Shown here: one piece after another, positions 26,736 through 36,024 of the stretch | Layout of the letters: every line of letters begins with the position of its first letter | Numbering within the stretch: the stretch's first letter is position 1 | Source of the DNA: Rothia mucilaginosa | GTDB taxonomy: Bacteria; Actinomycetota; Actinomycetes; Actinomycetales; Micrococcaceae | Direction of reading: 5' to 3' | Assembly: GCF_901875305.1 (NCBI RefSeq) | Contig: NZ_CABFLY010000002.1 | Coordinates: 124,001-188,000, forward strand | Length of the DNA: 64,000 nucleotides | The notes under the pieces: model-generated | The model's database searches: none | Told to the model about the DNA's origin: nothing | The model's input: the letters and a program-made list of their open reading frames with translations, nothing else | Program-made: the position numbers and the translations under genes

Positions 26736-28271
26736 ATGTCTACTAATATTTCTCGCCGCAAGGTTGTTGCTGGTGCAGCATGGGCTGCTCCGGTTGTCGC
26801 GGCATCTGCTGCGGTTCCCGCTTTCGCTTCCTCCACTGTGTGTGAGTACAAGACTGCTCCTAGCTACAACATCTCTGGCCAGCCTTCCGGTGCTAAGAAC
26901 ACTCAGAGCTTCGTTGTTCCCCCGAAGGTCGACAAGATTCGCTTTGAGGTTGTTGGCGGTGCCGGTGGTGGTTCTGCGTCTATCGCTGGTGGCTCCGGCG
27001 CATCTCTGACCGGTGAAATTGCTGTTAAGGCAGGTCAGACTGTTCAGCTTATTGCTGCTGCCGGTGGTGTGGCATACCTGGAGCGCGTGGATGGTGCGGA
27101 GAACGATCCTAAGACTCCGGCAGAAAAGCGTTACAAGATTTGGGGCACCCGTCCGGCAACCGGTGGTCAGGGTTACGGTAACGGCGGTGACGTGAATGTC
27201 TTCACCGTTCCGTCTGACGTGCAGGCTCGCGTTGACGCTAAGTGGCCTGGTGGCTCCGACATGAAGCGTTACGTCCACGGTGGCTCCGGTGGTGGTTCTT
27301 CCGCTCTAATCATCGACGGCACTCCGATTGCTGTTGCAGGCGGCGGTGGCGGCGCGGGTATTCGTACTCAGCCGGCTACTAACAATGTTCTGAATGAAAC
27401 CCGTGAGAAGAAGGATTCTGCGGGTCGTGTTATTGGTACTGAGCCTAACCCTTACTTCAACTCCAAGGCGAAGGACACCGGCACTATTAGGCTGGAAGAC
27501 CCTTCGAATGTTTCTGTTCTGCCTGCAGGTGCAAGCGCATCCGCTGCTGTCGGTGACACTGCAGAGACCTCCGTCTCCTGGTACACCCACCTGAAGGATG
27601 CATCCGGTAAGCGTACCCCCACCTCCGCAATGACTGTTGCCGGTGGTGGCGGTGGCGGCAACGGCACCGGTGGTACCGGTGGTGAGAAGCCTCGCCTGTA
27701 CGCTCTGGCTAATGTCTTTGGTGTTATGGGCTTCACGAGCCAGAACAACCAGGAAATCTTCAGCTCCTCCACCGCTGGTGACACCGGTGGTAACGGCTTC
27801 GATGGTAAGGGTGCTGACGGTGTCTCCGCATATTCCTACCAGCTGGATAACCACCCCGATCTGCCGAAGGAGTCTATCCCCGTTACTAACCAGAAGGCTA
27901 TCGATGCAGGCGTGGTTAAGGGCGATGAGAGGGGCGGCCTTGAGGTTGATTCTGCAAAGAAGAGCTTTAACGGTTACCAGGGCGTTGTCTCCGCAGGTGG
28001 TGGCGCAGGCTACGGTGGCGGCGGCTCCGGTGCTGTTCGTGCACTCTCCTCGATTCTGACCGGCGAGAAGTGGAACGGTAACACCGCTGCTAAGGGTGGT
28101 GTCCGCCAGAATGTTGGTGCGCTACTTCAGGCTGGCTCCGGTGGTGCAGGTGGCTCCTACATTGCTCCCGCTGTGTCTGGTGGTGCTATTACCTCCGCTA
28201 ACAACGGTGCCCATGAATCTGGCGTTCGTAACCCCGGTTACGTGAAGATTACCCTTTGCGAGCGCGTCTAA
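26736..28271 (+). CDS. Tat-exported glycine-rich protein
   Basis: This 511-residue protein begins with a twin-arginine signal (SRRKVV at 6-11, hydrophobic core, likely cleavage after PAFA at 31). The mature part is a glycine-rich beta domain of the kind seen in phage tail proteins and the ALK receptor, with FEVVGGAGGGS near 70 and many G-G clusters to NPGYVKITL at the end. The only cysteines are Cys36 and Cys508, at the two termini. There is no LPXTG motif or C-terminal helix, so it is probably secreted or loosely bound. The ATG at 26736 follows GAAGGA. Codons favour GGT, GCT and TCT, unlike its neighbours, suggesting high expression or transfer. Function unknown; a surface or adhesin role is inferred. 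Confidence 0.75.
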   Translation: MSTNISRRKVVAGAAWAAPVVAASAAVPAFASSTVCEYKTAPSYNISGQPSGAKNTQSFVVPPKVDKIRFEVVGGAGGGSASIAGGSGASLTGEIAVKAGQTVQLIAAAGGVAYLERVDGAENDPKTPAEKRYKIWGTRPATGGQGYGNGGDVNVFTVPSDVQARVDAKWPGGSDMKRYVHGGSGGGSSALIIDGTPIAVAGGGGGAGIRTQPATNNVLNETREKKDSAGRVIGTEPNPYFNSKAKDTGTIRLEDPSNVSVLPAGASASAAVGDTAETSVSWYTHLKDASGKRTPTSAMTVAGGGGGGNGTGGTGGEKPRLYALANVFGVMGFTSQNNQEIFSSSTAGDTGGNGFDGKGADGVSAYSYQLDNHPDLPKESIPVTNQKAIDAGVVKGDERGGLEVDSAKKSFNGYQGVVSAGGGAGYGGGGSGAVRALSSILTGEKWNGNTAAKGGVRQNVGALLQAGSGGAGGSYIAPAVSGGAITSANNGAHESGVRNPGYVKITLCERV

Positions 28272-28329
28272 TAGTGTGCGTATCCGAGTCCCCCTCTTGG
28301 GTTACTCGGTGGGTTAGATACTAACCCCT

Positions 28330-28374
28330 CCGGCTCTCCCGCTCCTGAAATCTCATCAGGGGCGGGAGAACCGG
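28330..28374 (+). terminator. Terminator hairpin of the glycine-rich protein gene
   Basis: A 19-base arm (28330-28348) pairs with 28356-28374 with two mismatches around a 7-base loop, about 60 bases after the stop codon. Confidence 0.75.
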
Positions 28375-28435
28375 CCCCTAAGTTTTAGTCCCTCCAGAGG
28401 CGCATTCGTGTGCATTTGGCGTGAGGACTGCATGC

Positions 28436-28599
28436 TTCTCTGACGAGTGGTCTCTTGGTGTATTTAGCCACTCTCAGAGAACGCCATTGAGTGATGTCTC
28501 GTTGAGTCTCAACGGTGAAACCAATGGCTTTGAGGAAAAGGTTGGCAGTAGTGCGCCAACCTGAGGGCCCGCAGACACTTCGGTGACTGCGGGCCCTCA
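28436..28599. ncRNA. Candidate structured RNA: four consecutive hairpins
   Basis: Four adjacent stems cover 164 bases with almost no gaps. A (28436-28481): 14 bp with one bulge. B (28483-28528): GCCATTG/CAATGGC outside and CGTTGAG/CTCAACG inside. C (28540-28561): GGTTGGC/GCCAACC. D (28562-28599): 13 bp plus a CAC-TTCG-GTG tetraloop. The strand cannot be told from dyads. It could be a noncoding RNA or a palindromic intergenic repeat; no known family is recognised. Confidence 0.45.
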
Positions 28600-28666
28600 C
28601 TACACCCAAAACACCTTCATCACGGCCCCGGGCTACCAGAACATACCCCAATCGGTCAGCACATAC

Positions 28667-28707
28667 AAAAAGGTGGGGAGCCCGGGATAGTACGTCCCAG
28701 GCTCCCC
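28667..28707 (-). terminator. Intrinsic terminator for pncA
   Basis: Read on the minus strand, GGGGAGCC (28700-28707) with GGGA pairs to TCCC and GGCTCCCC (28675-28682), followed by T5 (28667-28671). Confidence 0.85.
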
Positions 28708-28807
28708 GCCTCTGCTATTCAGCGTCTCTGTATATTCAACGCCTCTGTGCATTTCAGTGCCCGCCTGAAAAGGCGAGCTACCGAGCTGCCTCAAGCGATA
28801 GCGGAGG

Positions 28808-29434
28808 TTACAGGACCTCCACGACCTCCACGCCGTCGGCTTCCAGTGCCTCAGTGGTTTCGTTAAGCTTGTCCTCGTGCACGGGCGCGGTCAGATCAAT
28901 CAGAACGCGGGTCTCGTAGCCAGCATCGACCGCATCGCGCGCGGTAGCCGCCACACAGTAATCGGTAGCGATACCGACAATGTCAACGTACTCGATACCG
29001 CGCTCATCCAGCCACTCCGACAGGGGAGTCTGCGGGCCATCCTCAGAAGCATCCACGCCCGGCTCGTGCTCGCCCGTGGCCACCTCATCCTCAGGAGCCA
29101 GCAGACCCTCGAAGCCCGAGTATGCGGCCTCGTAGCGGCCCTTACGGAAGTACGCCTCAATGTAGTCGGTGTCCAGGTTCTCGTGAATCTGCGCACCCTT
29201 GCTCTTGGCCACGCAGTGCACCGGCCAGGAGTCCACAAAATCCGGAGTGTCGGAGAAATGCGAACCCGGATCGATGTGCCAATCCTGAGTAGCCACAATA
29301 GCGTCATAGCGGTGGTGGTTGTTCTCCACGAACTCACTAATCAGCGAAGCCACCTCAGCGCCGCGTGCGGTCGCCAGGGAACCGCCCTCGCAGAAGTCGT
29401 TCTGCACGTCCACAATAATCAATGCCTTAGACAT
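28808..29434 (-). CDS. pncA: Nicotinamidase
   Basis: PncA hydrolyses nicotinamide to nicotinate for NAD salvage and also activates pyrazinamide. The 208-residue protein has the isochorismatase fold. Asp9 (VDVQNDF) is the general base, DWH at 51-53 and His59 form the metal site, and the Cys nucleophile is in GIATDYCVAAT near 150. An acidic insert (EDEVATGEHEPGVDASEDG, about 114-132) is longer than in most homologues. ATG 29434 has an AAGGA site seven bases upstream. PncB, the next enzyme, is encoded just upstream on the same strand. Confidence 0.93.
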   Translation of the reverse strand: MSKALIIVDVQNDFCEGGSLATARGAEVASLISEFVENNHHRYDAIVATQDWHIDPGSHFSDTPDFVDSWPVHCVAKSKGAQIHENLDTDYIEAYFRKGRYEAAYSGFEGLLAPEDEVATGEHEPGVDASEDGPQTPLSEWLDERGIEYVDIVGIATDYCVAATARDAVDAGYETRVLIDLTAPVHEDKLNETTEALEADGVEVVEVL

Positions 29435-29571
29435 AGCCGTCCTTATCAAGCCGTTCCTATACGGTCACGGGTAGAAGTATGGCACACCGCCCCGCGTGAT
29501 TGCGCCGGATACACCCCTTCCTCAAAGAAAGGGTATCGCGGCGGCTCGCGGGGCGGGCACCGTAGGGAGTT

Positions 29572-30870
29572 TTAGATGAATTCGGTCGGAATAACCGGCT
29601 CGCCCTCGGAAAAGCGGCGAGCGGCCTCGGGCAGCTCGGCCAGGGAAGCGGCGTGGCGGGCGGTCGCGCGGCGCACGCCCTCCTCGCCGGTGAAGCCGGG
29701 CAGCAGCTCACCCTCGCGGACGAAGTCCACGATCAGGGGGCGGGTGTCCTCGTGCAGAGCCGGGTCTTCATGGGTTCCCAGAACCTCGGCCGTCGCGATG
29801 CCCATGCTGTTCAGGCGGCGGGCCGCGAGCTTGGCGCCGCCCACCGAGACCTTACCGGCCGAAGCCTTGGCGACCGGCTGAATCTCGCCCGCGGAGTTCT
29901 CGCGAGCCACGACCTTGTACACCATGGAGGAGGTCGGCGCACCCGAACCGGTCACCAGGCGGGTTCCCACGCCGTAGGAGTCCACGGGAGCGGCGGCCAG
30001 CGATGCGATGGCGTACTCGTCCAGGTCACTGGTCACGGTAATCTTCGTGTTGGTGTTACCCAGCGAATCGAGCAGCTCGCGCACGTGGGCGGCGGTGGTG
30101 ACCAGGTCACCCGAGTCCAGGCGAACGCCGCCGAGCTCCTCACCGGCCAGTTCCACGCCCAGGCGCACGGCGTTGTCCACGTCGTAGGTGTCGACCAGCA
30201 GGGTCGTGCGGGCACCGAGGGAACGCAGCTGCGCCTCGAAGGCCTCACGCTCATTGTCGTGCAGCAGGGTGAAGGCGTGGGCGCTGGTACCGATGGTGTG
30301 CAGGCCGTAGGAGCGGCCCGCCTCCAGGTTGGAGGTGCCTGCGAAGCCAGCAATCACGGCGGCGCGGGCAGCGGAGACAGCGGCGCGCTCGTGGGCGCGA
30401 CGCGAACCCATCTCAAGGCACGGGCGGTTACCGGCGGCGGCGGTCATGCGCGAGGCGGCGCTGGCCACAGCGGAGTCAAAGTTCAGGATGGACAGCAGGT
30501 AGGTTTCGAGGATGCACGCCTCGGCAAAAGTGGACTCAACCTGCAGAACGGGGGAGTGGGGGAAGAAGGCCTCACCCTCGGCGTAGCCGCGGATGTTACC
30601 GCTGAAGCGGAAGGATTCCAAGAAGGAGAGGGTCTCCTTGTTGACGACGTTGCGGGAGGAGAGGAACGAGAGTTCTTCGTCGGTGAATCGGAATTCGGAG
30701 AGTCCCTCGAGGAAGCGGCCGGTGCCTGCAAGGACGCCGTAGCGGCGGCCTGCGGGCAGGCGGCGGGTGAAGACCTCGAAAGTGCACTTGCGCTGGGCGG
30801 CTCCGGAAGCGAGAGCTGCCTGGAGCATGGTCAGCTCGTAGTGATCGGTGAGAAGCGAAGTAGTAGTCAT
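29572..30870 (-). CDS. pncB: Nicotinate phosphoribosyltransferase
   Basis: PncB joins nicotinate to PRPP, with ATP, to give nicotinate mononucleotide. The 432-residue protein shows the family start LLTDHYELTMLQAAL, the FEVFTRRLP segment, MGSRRAHERAA near 150 and the DSGDL motif near 250. It precedes pncA on the minus strand with a 137-base gap, giving the PncA-PncB salvage route from nicotinamide. No ribosome site precedes the ATG; instead a TACAAT box ends seven bases before it, which suggests a leaderless message. Confidence 0.93.
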   Translation of the reverse strand: MTTTSLLTDHYELTMLQAALASGAAQRKCTFEVFTRRLPAGRRYGVLAGTGRFLEGLSEFRFTDEELSFLSSRNVVNKETLSFLESFRFSGNIRGYAEGEAFFPHSPVLQVESTFAEACILETYLLSILNFDSAVASAASRMTAAAGNRPCLEMGSRRAHERAAVSAARAAVIAGFAGTSNLEAGRSYGLHTIGTSAHAFTLLHDNEREAFEAQLRSLGARTTLLVDTYDVDNAVRLGVELAGEELGGVRLDSGDLVTTAAHVRELLDSLGNTNTKITVTSDLDEYAIASLAAAPVDSYGVGTRLVTGSGAPTSSMVYKVVARENSAGEIQPVAKASAGKVSVGGAKLAARRLNSMGIATAEVLGTHEDPALHEDTRPLIVDFVREGELLPGFTGEEGVRRATARHAASLAELPEAARRFSEGEPVIPTEFI

Positions 30871-30877
30871 GTGTCCA

Positions 30878-30883
30878 ATTGTA
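30878..30883 (-). promoter_or_regulatory. Possible minus-10 box of a leaderless pncB message
   Basis: TACAAT on the minus strand ends seven bases before the pncB ATG, placing the transcription start at or next to the start codon. No good minus-35 box is seen at the usual distance, so confidence is limited. Confidence 0.4.
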
Positions 30884-30926
30884 GAGGGGAAAGGGGGCGT
30901 TTTTCCTGTTGTGGCGGCGTGTCAAT

Positions 30927-30964
30927 TACTACATAAAGTACTATTGACTATAAGTGGTGTAGTA
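30927..30964. promoter_or_regulatory. AT-rich dyad between pncB and clpS
   Basis: TACTACA (30927-30933) is inverted as TGTAGTA (30958-30964), with AGTACT and TTGACT between them, in an AT-rich patch in the divergent pncB-clpS gap. It could be an operator for NAD-salvage control. No known box is recognised. Confidence 0.4.
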
Positions 30965-31137
30965 TGGAAAAGTACAGGTGCTCTGCCCGCCGCACGGCAT
31001 ACCCGGCCGTATAATCAAAAAGGGCCCGGACCCCGCACACACCACCCGCAAGCCGCCGCCACGCTACACAAAACGGCGAGGCTCAGCACCCCCGTAGCCC
31101 GGCCCCACAAACTCCGGAATCCATCAATCCGGACCCC

Positions 31138-31152
31138 AAAGGACCCCCCCCA
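31138..31152 (+). promoter_or_regulatory. Ribosome site separated from the clpS ATG by a C8 tract
   Basis: AAAGGA (31138-31143) is followed by eight C (31144-31151) and then the ATG of clpS. The design is the same as at 17056-17072: a pure homopolymer spacer. Confidence 0.75.
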
Positions 31153-31487
31153 TGAACAACGTAGCCGTGACCCTCCCTACCGGAACCCTCTCAGCCGGAA
31201 CCCTCGAAGATACCGACCTCGACGCCGCGCTAGATAATATCCTCGCCGCAGACACCCCCTGGAACGTCATTGTCTGGAACGACCCCGTCAACCTCATGAC
31301 TTACGTGGCCTACGTCTTCCGCAGCCACTTCGGCTACTCCCGCGCCCGCGCCGAGGAACTCATGCTCCAGGTGCACCACAACGGCAAGGCCATCGTCTTC
31401 ACCGGGACCCGCGAGGACGCCGAAAAGCACACCCAGGCAATGCACGCCTGGGGGCTTCTAGCCACCTTCGAGAAAGTGGAGAACTAA
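31152..31487 (+). CDS. clpS: ATP-dependent Clp protease adaptor ClpS
   Basis: ClpS delivers N-degron substrates to the ClpCP or ClpAP protease. The 111-residue protein has the core VWNDPVNLMTYVAYVF near 41-56 with the Asn-Asp pair that binds the substrate N-terminus, HHNGKAIVFTG near 75-85 and the Clp-binding helix. The N-terminal 30 residues are a flexible tail. The stop overlaps the next ATG (TAATG), coupling it to the DUF2017 gene. Confidence 0.94.
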   Translation: MNNVAVTLPTGTLSAGTLEDTDLDAALDNILAADTPWNVIVWNDPVNLMTYVAYVFRSHFGYSRARAEELMLQVHHNGKAIVFTGTREDAEKHTQAMHAWGLLATFEKVEN

Positions 31488-32062
31488 TGGCACGCCCATT
31501 CCGCCGCACCCCCGGCGGCTACACCGCACGCTTTGAACAGCCCGAACGCGAGCTCATCCGAGAACTCGCAGAAGACGTACGCGCACTTCTACGCCCCGCA
31601 GACACCACCGCCGACGGCGGCACCGTCGACCCGCTCGAGGCGCTGGTCGGCATCACCGAAAACCCCACGATTCCCGAAGACAGCGCCGTGGCTCGCCTGC
31701 TCCCCGTCGCCAGCAGCGACGAGGAAAGCGCTGCCGAATACCGTCGCTACACCGAGCGCGACCTGCGCGAAACCAAGCGCGCCAACCTGGCGATGCTCGC
31801 CTTCGATATTGAGGCCAGCGACCTGCGCCTGAACGAAGAGCACGCCCGCGCCTGGGCTGCCGCCCTCGGTGATATCCGCCTGGTACTCGCCGACCGCCTG
31901 CACATTACCGATGAGGAGCGCGCCGACGAGATTGGCACCATCACCGATGCATCGCAGGTCACCAACCAGGAGGAATACATGGCCATGGTGTACAACTTCA
32001 TCTCGTGGGTACAAGATTCGCTTATGCTCGCGATGATTGAGGGCCTGGACGAAGAAGAGTAG
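31487..32062 (+). CDS. DUF2017 domain protein
   Basis: This 191-residue soluble protein matches DUF2017, an actinobacterial family almost always encoded between clpS and murI. It begins MARPFRRTPGGYTARFE, then ERELIRELAEDVRALL, and the C-terminal half is helical and acidic. Function is unknown; coupling to clpS suggests a role in Clp proteolysis. Confidence 0.88.
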   Translation: MARPFRRTPGGYTARFEQPERELIRELAEDVRALLRPADTTADGGTVDPLEALVGITENPTIPEDSAVARLLPVASSDEESAAEYRRYTERDLRETKRANLAMLAFDIEASDLRLNEEHARAWAAALGDIRLVLADRLHITDEERADEIGTITDASQVTNQEEYMAMVYNFISWVQDSLMLAMIEGLDEEE

Positions 32063-32292
32063 GGGAGTTTCGCGACCCGTAAGGTGCCCGCACGCGCAAT
32101 AACATGGCCCGTCGACGTGCAACAGAACACCGCCCAGTGAACGGATTTTTCGTTTGACTCCTCGCTTCGTCGTCACAGACCGTCTCATAATGGTGGTTCT
32201 AGACTCATCTAACCCCATACCGGGCAGACACCACCCCAAACGCGGGTTAGCATAGAACGAGGAAACGACCGATAACGAAGTGTAAGTGACCC

Positions 32293-33315
32293 ATGAGTGA
32301 CAGCATTGACGCAACCAACCCCTACCGTGCACGCACCCCCTGGGGAAGCCCCGCACCCGTAGCCCCCACCGCCACGGCACCCATCGGCGTCTTCGACTCC
32401 GGCGTGGGCGGCCTCACCGTAGCCCGCGCCATCATGGACCAGTTGCCCCACGAACGCATCATCTACGTTGGCGACACCGCACACGGCCCCTACGGCCCCC
32501 TCAAAATTGCCGAGGTGCGCGCCAACGCCCTGCGCATCATGGACGAACTCGTCGACTCCGGCGTGAAGATGCTCGTTATCGCCTGCAACACCGCATCCGC
32601 CGCCGTGCTACGCGACGCCCGCGAACGCTACACCCGCCAGTACGGCATCCCCGTCATTGAGGTAATCCAACCCGCCGCCCGCCGCGCGCTCGCAGCAACC
32701 CGCAACCGCAAAATCGGCGTGATTGCAACGGAAGCGACCGTCACCTCCCGCGCCTACGAAGACACCTTCGCGATTACCCCCAACCTTCAGGTATACTCGG
32801 TGGCCTGCCCGCGCTTCGTGGAGTTCGTAGAGAAAGGCATCACCTCCGGCCCCGAGCTGCTCGAGACCGCCCGCGAGTACCTGCAACCCCTCAAAGATGC
32901 CGGGGTCGATACGCTCGTGCTCGGATGCACCCACTACCCGCTCCTGGCCGGCGTGATTTCCTACATCATGGGCGAGGGCGTCACCCTCGTCTCCTCCGCG
33001 GACGAGACCGCCAAAGACGTATACCGCGAACTGCTCAACCACGCCATCGAGAGCCCCAACCCCGAGGAACACCCGCACCACGAATTCCTCGCCACCGGCG
33101 AATCTGAAACCTTCGAAAACCTCGCGCGCCGCTTCCTCGGCCCCGAAGTCACGAACGTACGCCACACCAGCTCCGTGGCCGAACGCTTCCCAACCGGCTC
33201 CTTCGCGGCCATCACCCCCGAAATGCTGGCCGCACACCGTAGCATCACCCTGGACGACAACGCCGCCGAAGCCGAAGAAGCCGCGGCGCCGAAGGGAGGA
33301 CCCGCATGCGCCTAA
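32293..33315 (+). CDS. murI: Glutamate racemase
   Basis: MurI makes D-glutamate for peptidoglycan. The 340-residue protein carries both catalytic cysteines, Cys98 in [10 protein letters not shown] and Cys212 in [10 protein letters not shown], and the FDSGVGG start of the fold at 34-41. A 28-residue N-terminal extension and a C-terminal acidic tail make it longer than the usual 265-275 residues. The gene overlaps the following metallo-hydrolase gene by 10 bases. Confidence 0.95.
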   Translation: MSDSIDATNPYRARTPWGSPAPVAPTATAPIGVFDSGVGGLTVARAIMDQLPHERIIYVGDTAHGPYGPLKIAEVRANALRIMDELVDSGVKMLVIACNTASAAVLRDARERYTRQYGIPVIEVIQPAARRALAATRNRKIGVIATEATVTSRAYEDTFAITPNLQVYSVACPRFVEFVEKGITSGPELLETAREYLQPLKDAGVDTLVLGCTHYPLLAGVISYIMGEGVTLVSSADETAKDVYRELLNHAIESPNPEEHPHHEFLATGESETFENLARRFLGPEVTNVRHTSSVAERFPTGSFAAITPEMLAAHRSITLDDNAAEAEEAAAPKGGPACA

Positions 33316-34196
33316 CGATTATCGGCTGTACCGGTTCCTTCCCCGGCCCCGTCTCGCCGGCCAGTTGCTACATGCTCACCGCCATGGACTTCGCCGGTCG
33401 CACCTGGCGCATCATCATGGATATGGGCAACGGCTCCCTTGGCATGCTCCAACGCCATATCGACCTGAGTGATATCGACGCAATTCTGATTTCGCACCTG
33501 CACCCGGACCACTGCATCGACCTGTCCGGTCTGCACGTGGCCGTCAAATGGGACCCGCGCGGCTGGCCCAAGGGACGTATTCCGCTCTACGGCCCGGCCG
33601 CCATCAACGAGTACCTTTCAGCCACGCACGGCCTGGACCCCGACCCGGGCATGAGTACCGAGTTCGAGTACCACACCTGGACCGAAGACGAGCCGGTACA
33701 GATCGGCCCGTTCCGCGTGGAACCCTTCCGTGTAGTGCACCCCTCAAAGGACCCGTACGCCCTACGCATTATCTGCAACGACCGCGAAGGCCACACCATC
33801 TTTGCCTACTCGGGCGATACCGACCTGTGCGACGGCCTGGTTAAGGCCGCGCGTGGTGCCGACCTGTTCCTGTGCGAAGCCGCCTACCAAGAAGGCCGCG
33901 ACGACGCCCTACGCGGCATCCACCTGACCGGCAAGCGTGCCGGTGAAGCAGCGCAGGAGGCGGGCGTGCGTAACCTACTCTTAACCCACCTTCCCGTGTG
34001 GAACGACCCGGACATCGCCCGGGCCGAGGCTCGCAGCGCCTTCTCCGGCCCCGTGGGTGTTGCCGAGATGGCCGCAAGCTACCGCATCTACCCGCGCCCC
34101 ACGCCGGCTCACCCGGTGACCTCCACGCTGAATGTGGTGGAGGTACTGGACCCGCCGCTGGCCGCGGCCCCTTTGCCCAAACCCGAGCTGGACTAG
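33306..34196 (+). CDS. MBL-fold metallo-hydrolase
   Basis: This 296-residue protein has the metallo-beta-lactamase signature [10 protein letters not shown] with His64, His66, Asp68 and His69, and later metal ligands in FAYSGDTD and the C-terminal LLLTHL. It resembles RNase Z and cyclic-phosphodiesterase-like members found between murI and rph in actinobacteria. Substrate unknown; the link to rph hints at RNA 3'-end processing. The ATG follows GGGAGGA inside murI. Confidence 0.88.
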   Translation: MRLTIIGCTGSFPGPVSPASCYMLTAMDFAGRTWRIIMDMGNGSLGMLQRHIDLSDIDAILISHLHPDHCIDLSGLHVAVKWDPRGWPKGRIPLYGPAAINEYLSATHGLDPDPGMSTEFEYHTWTEDEPVQIGPFRVEPFRVVHPSKDPYALRIICNDREGHTIFAYSGDTDLCDGLVKAARGADLFLCEAAYQEGRDDALRGIHLTGKRAGEAAQEAGVRNLLLTHLPVWNDPDIARAEARSAFSGPVGVAEMAASYRIYPRPTPAHPVTSTLNVVEVLDPPLAAAPLPKPELD

Positions 34197-34253
34197 CACC
34201 TATATTCATCCCAACCGTGTTATAAGCCCAATAGACCAACCCAAGGAGAACCC

Positions 34254-34988
34254 ATGACTGTAACCCGCGACGACGGCCGCGCCCTCAACGAACTGCGCCC
34301 CATCACCATCACCCGCGGCTGGTCCCGCAACGCCGAGGGGTCCGCCCTCATCGAGTTCGGCAACACCCGCGTGCTGTGCACCGCATCCTTCACCGAGGGC
34401 GTGCCGCGCTGGCTCAAGGGCGAAGGTAAGGGCTGGGTGACCGCTGAGTACGCGATGCTGCCGCGCGCCACGAACACCCGTTCTTCTCGTGAGTCGCTGA
34501 AGGGCCGCGTGGGCGGCCGCACCCACGAGATTTCTCGCCTGATTGGTCGCTCCCTGCGCGCTATCATCAACATGGATGAGCTGGGCGAGAACACCATCGT
34601 GCTCGACTGCGATGTGTTGCAGGCCGACGGCGGCACCCGCACCGCCTCGATTACCGGCGCGTACGTGGCCCTGGCCGATGCCATCACCTGGGCGAAGGAA
34701 CAGAAGATTATCTCCGCTAAGGCGAACCCGCTAATCGATTCGGTGTCCGCGATTTCGGTGGGCATTATTGACGGTACCCCCATGCTTGACCTGCCCTACA
34801 CCGAGGACGTGCGCGCCGAAACCGACATGAACGTGGTCGTCACCGGTAGCGGCAAGTTCGTGGAGGTTCAGGGCACCGCCGAGGGCGCCCCCTTCGACCG
34901 CGAAGAGCTCAACAGCCTGCTCGACCTGGCCCTGGAAGGCACCGCAGCGCTGGCCCAGATTCAGCGCGAGGCCCTGAAGAACGACTAG
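34254..34988 (+). CDS. rph: Ribonuclease PH
   Basis: RNase PH trims tRNA 3' ends by phosphorolysis. The 244-residue protein shows [18 protein letters not shown] at its N-terminus, the phosphate-binding [14 protein letters not shown] near 80-95 and [19 protein letters not shown] near 120-138. Length and motifs are normal. The ATG follows CAAGGAGAA. Confidence 0.96.
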   Translation: MTVTRDDGRALNELRPITITRGWSRNAEGSALIEFGNTRVLCTASFTEGVPRWLKGEGKGWVTAEYAMLPRATNTRSSRESLKGRVGGRTHEISRLIGRSLRAIINMDELGENTIVLDCDVLQADGGTRTASITGAYVALADAITWAKEQKIISAKANPLIDSVSAISVGIIDGTPMLDLPYTEDVRAETDMNVVVTGSGKFVEVQGTAEGAPFDREELNSLLDLALEGTAALAQIQREALKND

Positions 34989-35077
34989 TAGGATAGGGCC
35001 GCTCGTTTGCGGCCTGCCCCCATACCGTATCCCCGTAGCGCGCATTCCGACGGGTGCGCACCAGCAAAGGAGAAACC

Positions 35078-35734
35078 ATGGCAGAAGCAAAGATCGTTCT
35101 GGCCAGCCACAACGCAGGCAAGCTCAAGGAACTGCGCGAAATTCTGCGTGGCCGCATTGACGACCTAGACGTTGACACCCAGGTGGTTGATGCTTCCAGT
35201 GTGAACGCGCCCGACGTTCCCGAGACCGGCGTGACCTTCGCCGAAAACTCCCTGCTCAAGGCTCGCGCGGTCGCCCAGGCAACCGGTCTGATTGCTATTG
35301 CTGACGACTCGGGCCTGTCCGTGGATGTGCTCGGAGGCGCCCCCGGCATCTTCTCGGCCCGCTGGGCCGGCCGCCACGGCGACGACACCGCAAACCTGAA
35401 CCTGCTACTGGCTCAGCTGAGCGATATTGCCCCCGAGCACCGCGGCGCGAAGTTCTGCTGCGCCGCATCGGTGGCCTCCCCGGACGGCTTCGAAGCGGTT
35501 GAGTACGGCGAACTGCCAGGTGAGCTGCTGACCGCTCCGGCGGGGGAGGGCGGGTTCGGTTACGATCCGATTCTGCGCCCCGTGGAGCTCAACGGCGAGA
35601 ATGCCCTCTATGACGGTCAGTACGCCGGCCAGTCCTGCGCACAGATTCCCGCCGAGATTAAGAACTCAATTAGCCACCGTGCGCGTGCTTTTGAGGCGCT
35701 GATTCCGCAGATTGCTGCGGCGCTGGCTTCCTAA
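35078..35734 (+). CDS. rdgB: Non-canonical purine NTP pyrophosphatase (RdgB/HAM1)
   Basis: This enzyme removes ITP, dITP and XTP from the nucleotide pool. The 218-residue protein has the substrate loop SHNAGKLKEL near 9-18, the catalytic region DDSGLSVDVLGGAPG near 76-90, and GFGYDPIL and SHRARAFEAL near the C-terminus. I chose ATG 35078, after AAAGGAGA, over the in-frame GTG at 35054. It follows rph, the usual actinobacterial order. Confidence 0.95.
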   Translation: MAEAKIVLASHNAGKLKELREILRGRIDDLDVDTQVVDASSVNAPDVPETGVTFAENSLLKARAVAQATGLIAIADDSGLSVDVLGGAPGIFSARWAGRHGDDTANLNLLLAQLSDIAPEHRGAKFCCAASVASPDGFEAVEYGELPGELLTAPAGEGGFGYDPILRPVELNGENALYDGQYAGQSCAQIPAEIKNSISHRARAFEALIPQIAAALAS

Positions 35735-35900
35735 AACCGTCGTTAGGGGGAGCTACCGCTTCCTCACTGTGCAGGGCGCCTGCCTGGTGAGGGGAGCGCG
35801 CGATTTATTCGTACACCGCCGCTAAAAATCCCCCACCTAGATGCCAATTAAAGGCACAATAGTGTGAGAAGCTTTACCTCAAGGTTAGTGGCACCAAAGA

Positions 35901-35936
35901 AACTCGTCTGCTGAAGGTACCTTCGGCAGACGAGTT
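35901..35936 (+). terminator. Intrinsic terminator after rdgB
   Basis: AACTCGTCTGC (35901-35911) pairs with GCAGACGAGTT (35926-35936), the stem continues inward through GAAGG/CCTTC, and TTTT follows. Confidence 0.88.
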
Positions 35937-36024
35937 TTGCCGTTGAAGAGCATTTCAGAGCATCTTCCCGATGCCTGCTGTCACCGACCGCGGTAGAAAA
36001 ACCTGCAGCGAAAGAGACGCACCG

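Larger units (their letters stand above)
28272..28807. other. Intergenic region between convergent genes, rich in hairpins
   Basis: This 536-base gap lies between the glycine-rich protein gene and minus-strand pncA. It holds two terminators (28330-28374 and 28667-28707) and an array of four hairpins between them. An 88-codon minus-strand frame (28385-28651) crosses the array, but I recognise nothing in it. Confidence 0.55.

Noticed and set aside
28385..28651. 88-codon minus-strand frame across the hairpin array
   Set aside because: No recognised family and no ribosome site; the palindromic structure explains the region better. A decayed gene cannot be fully excluded.
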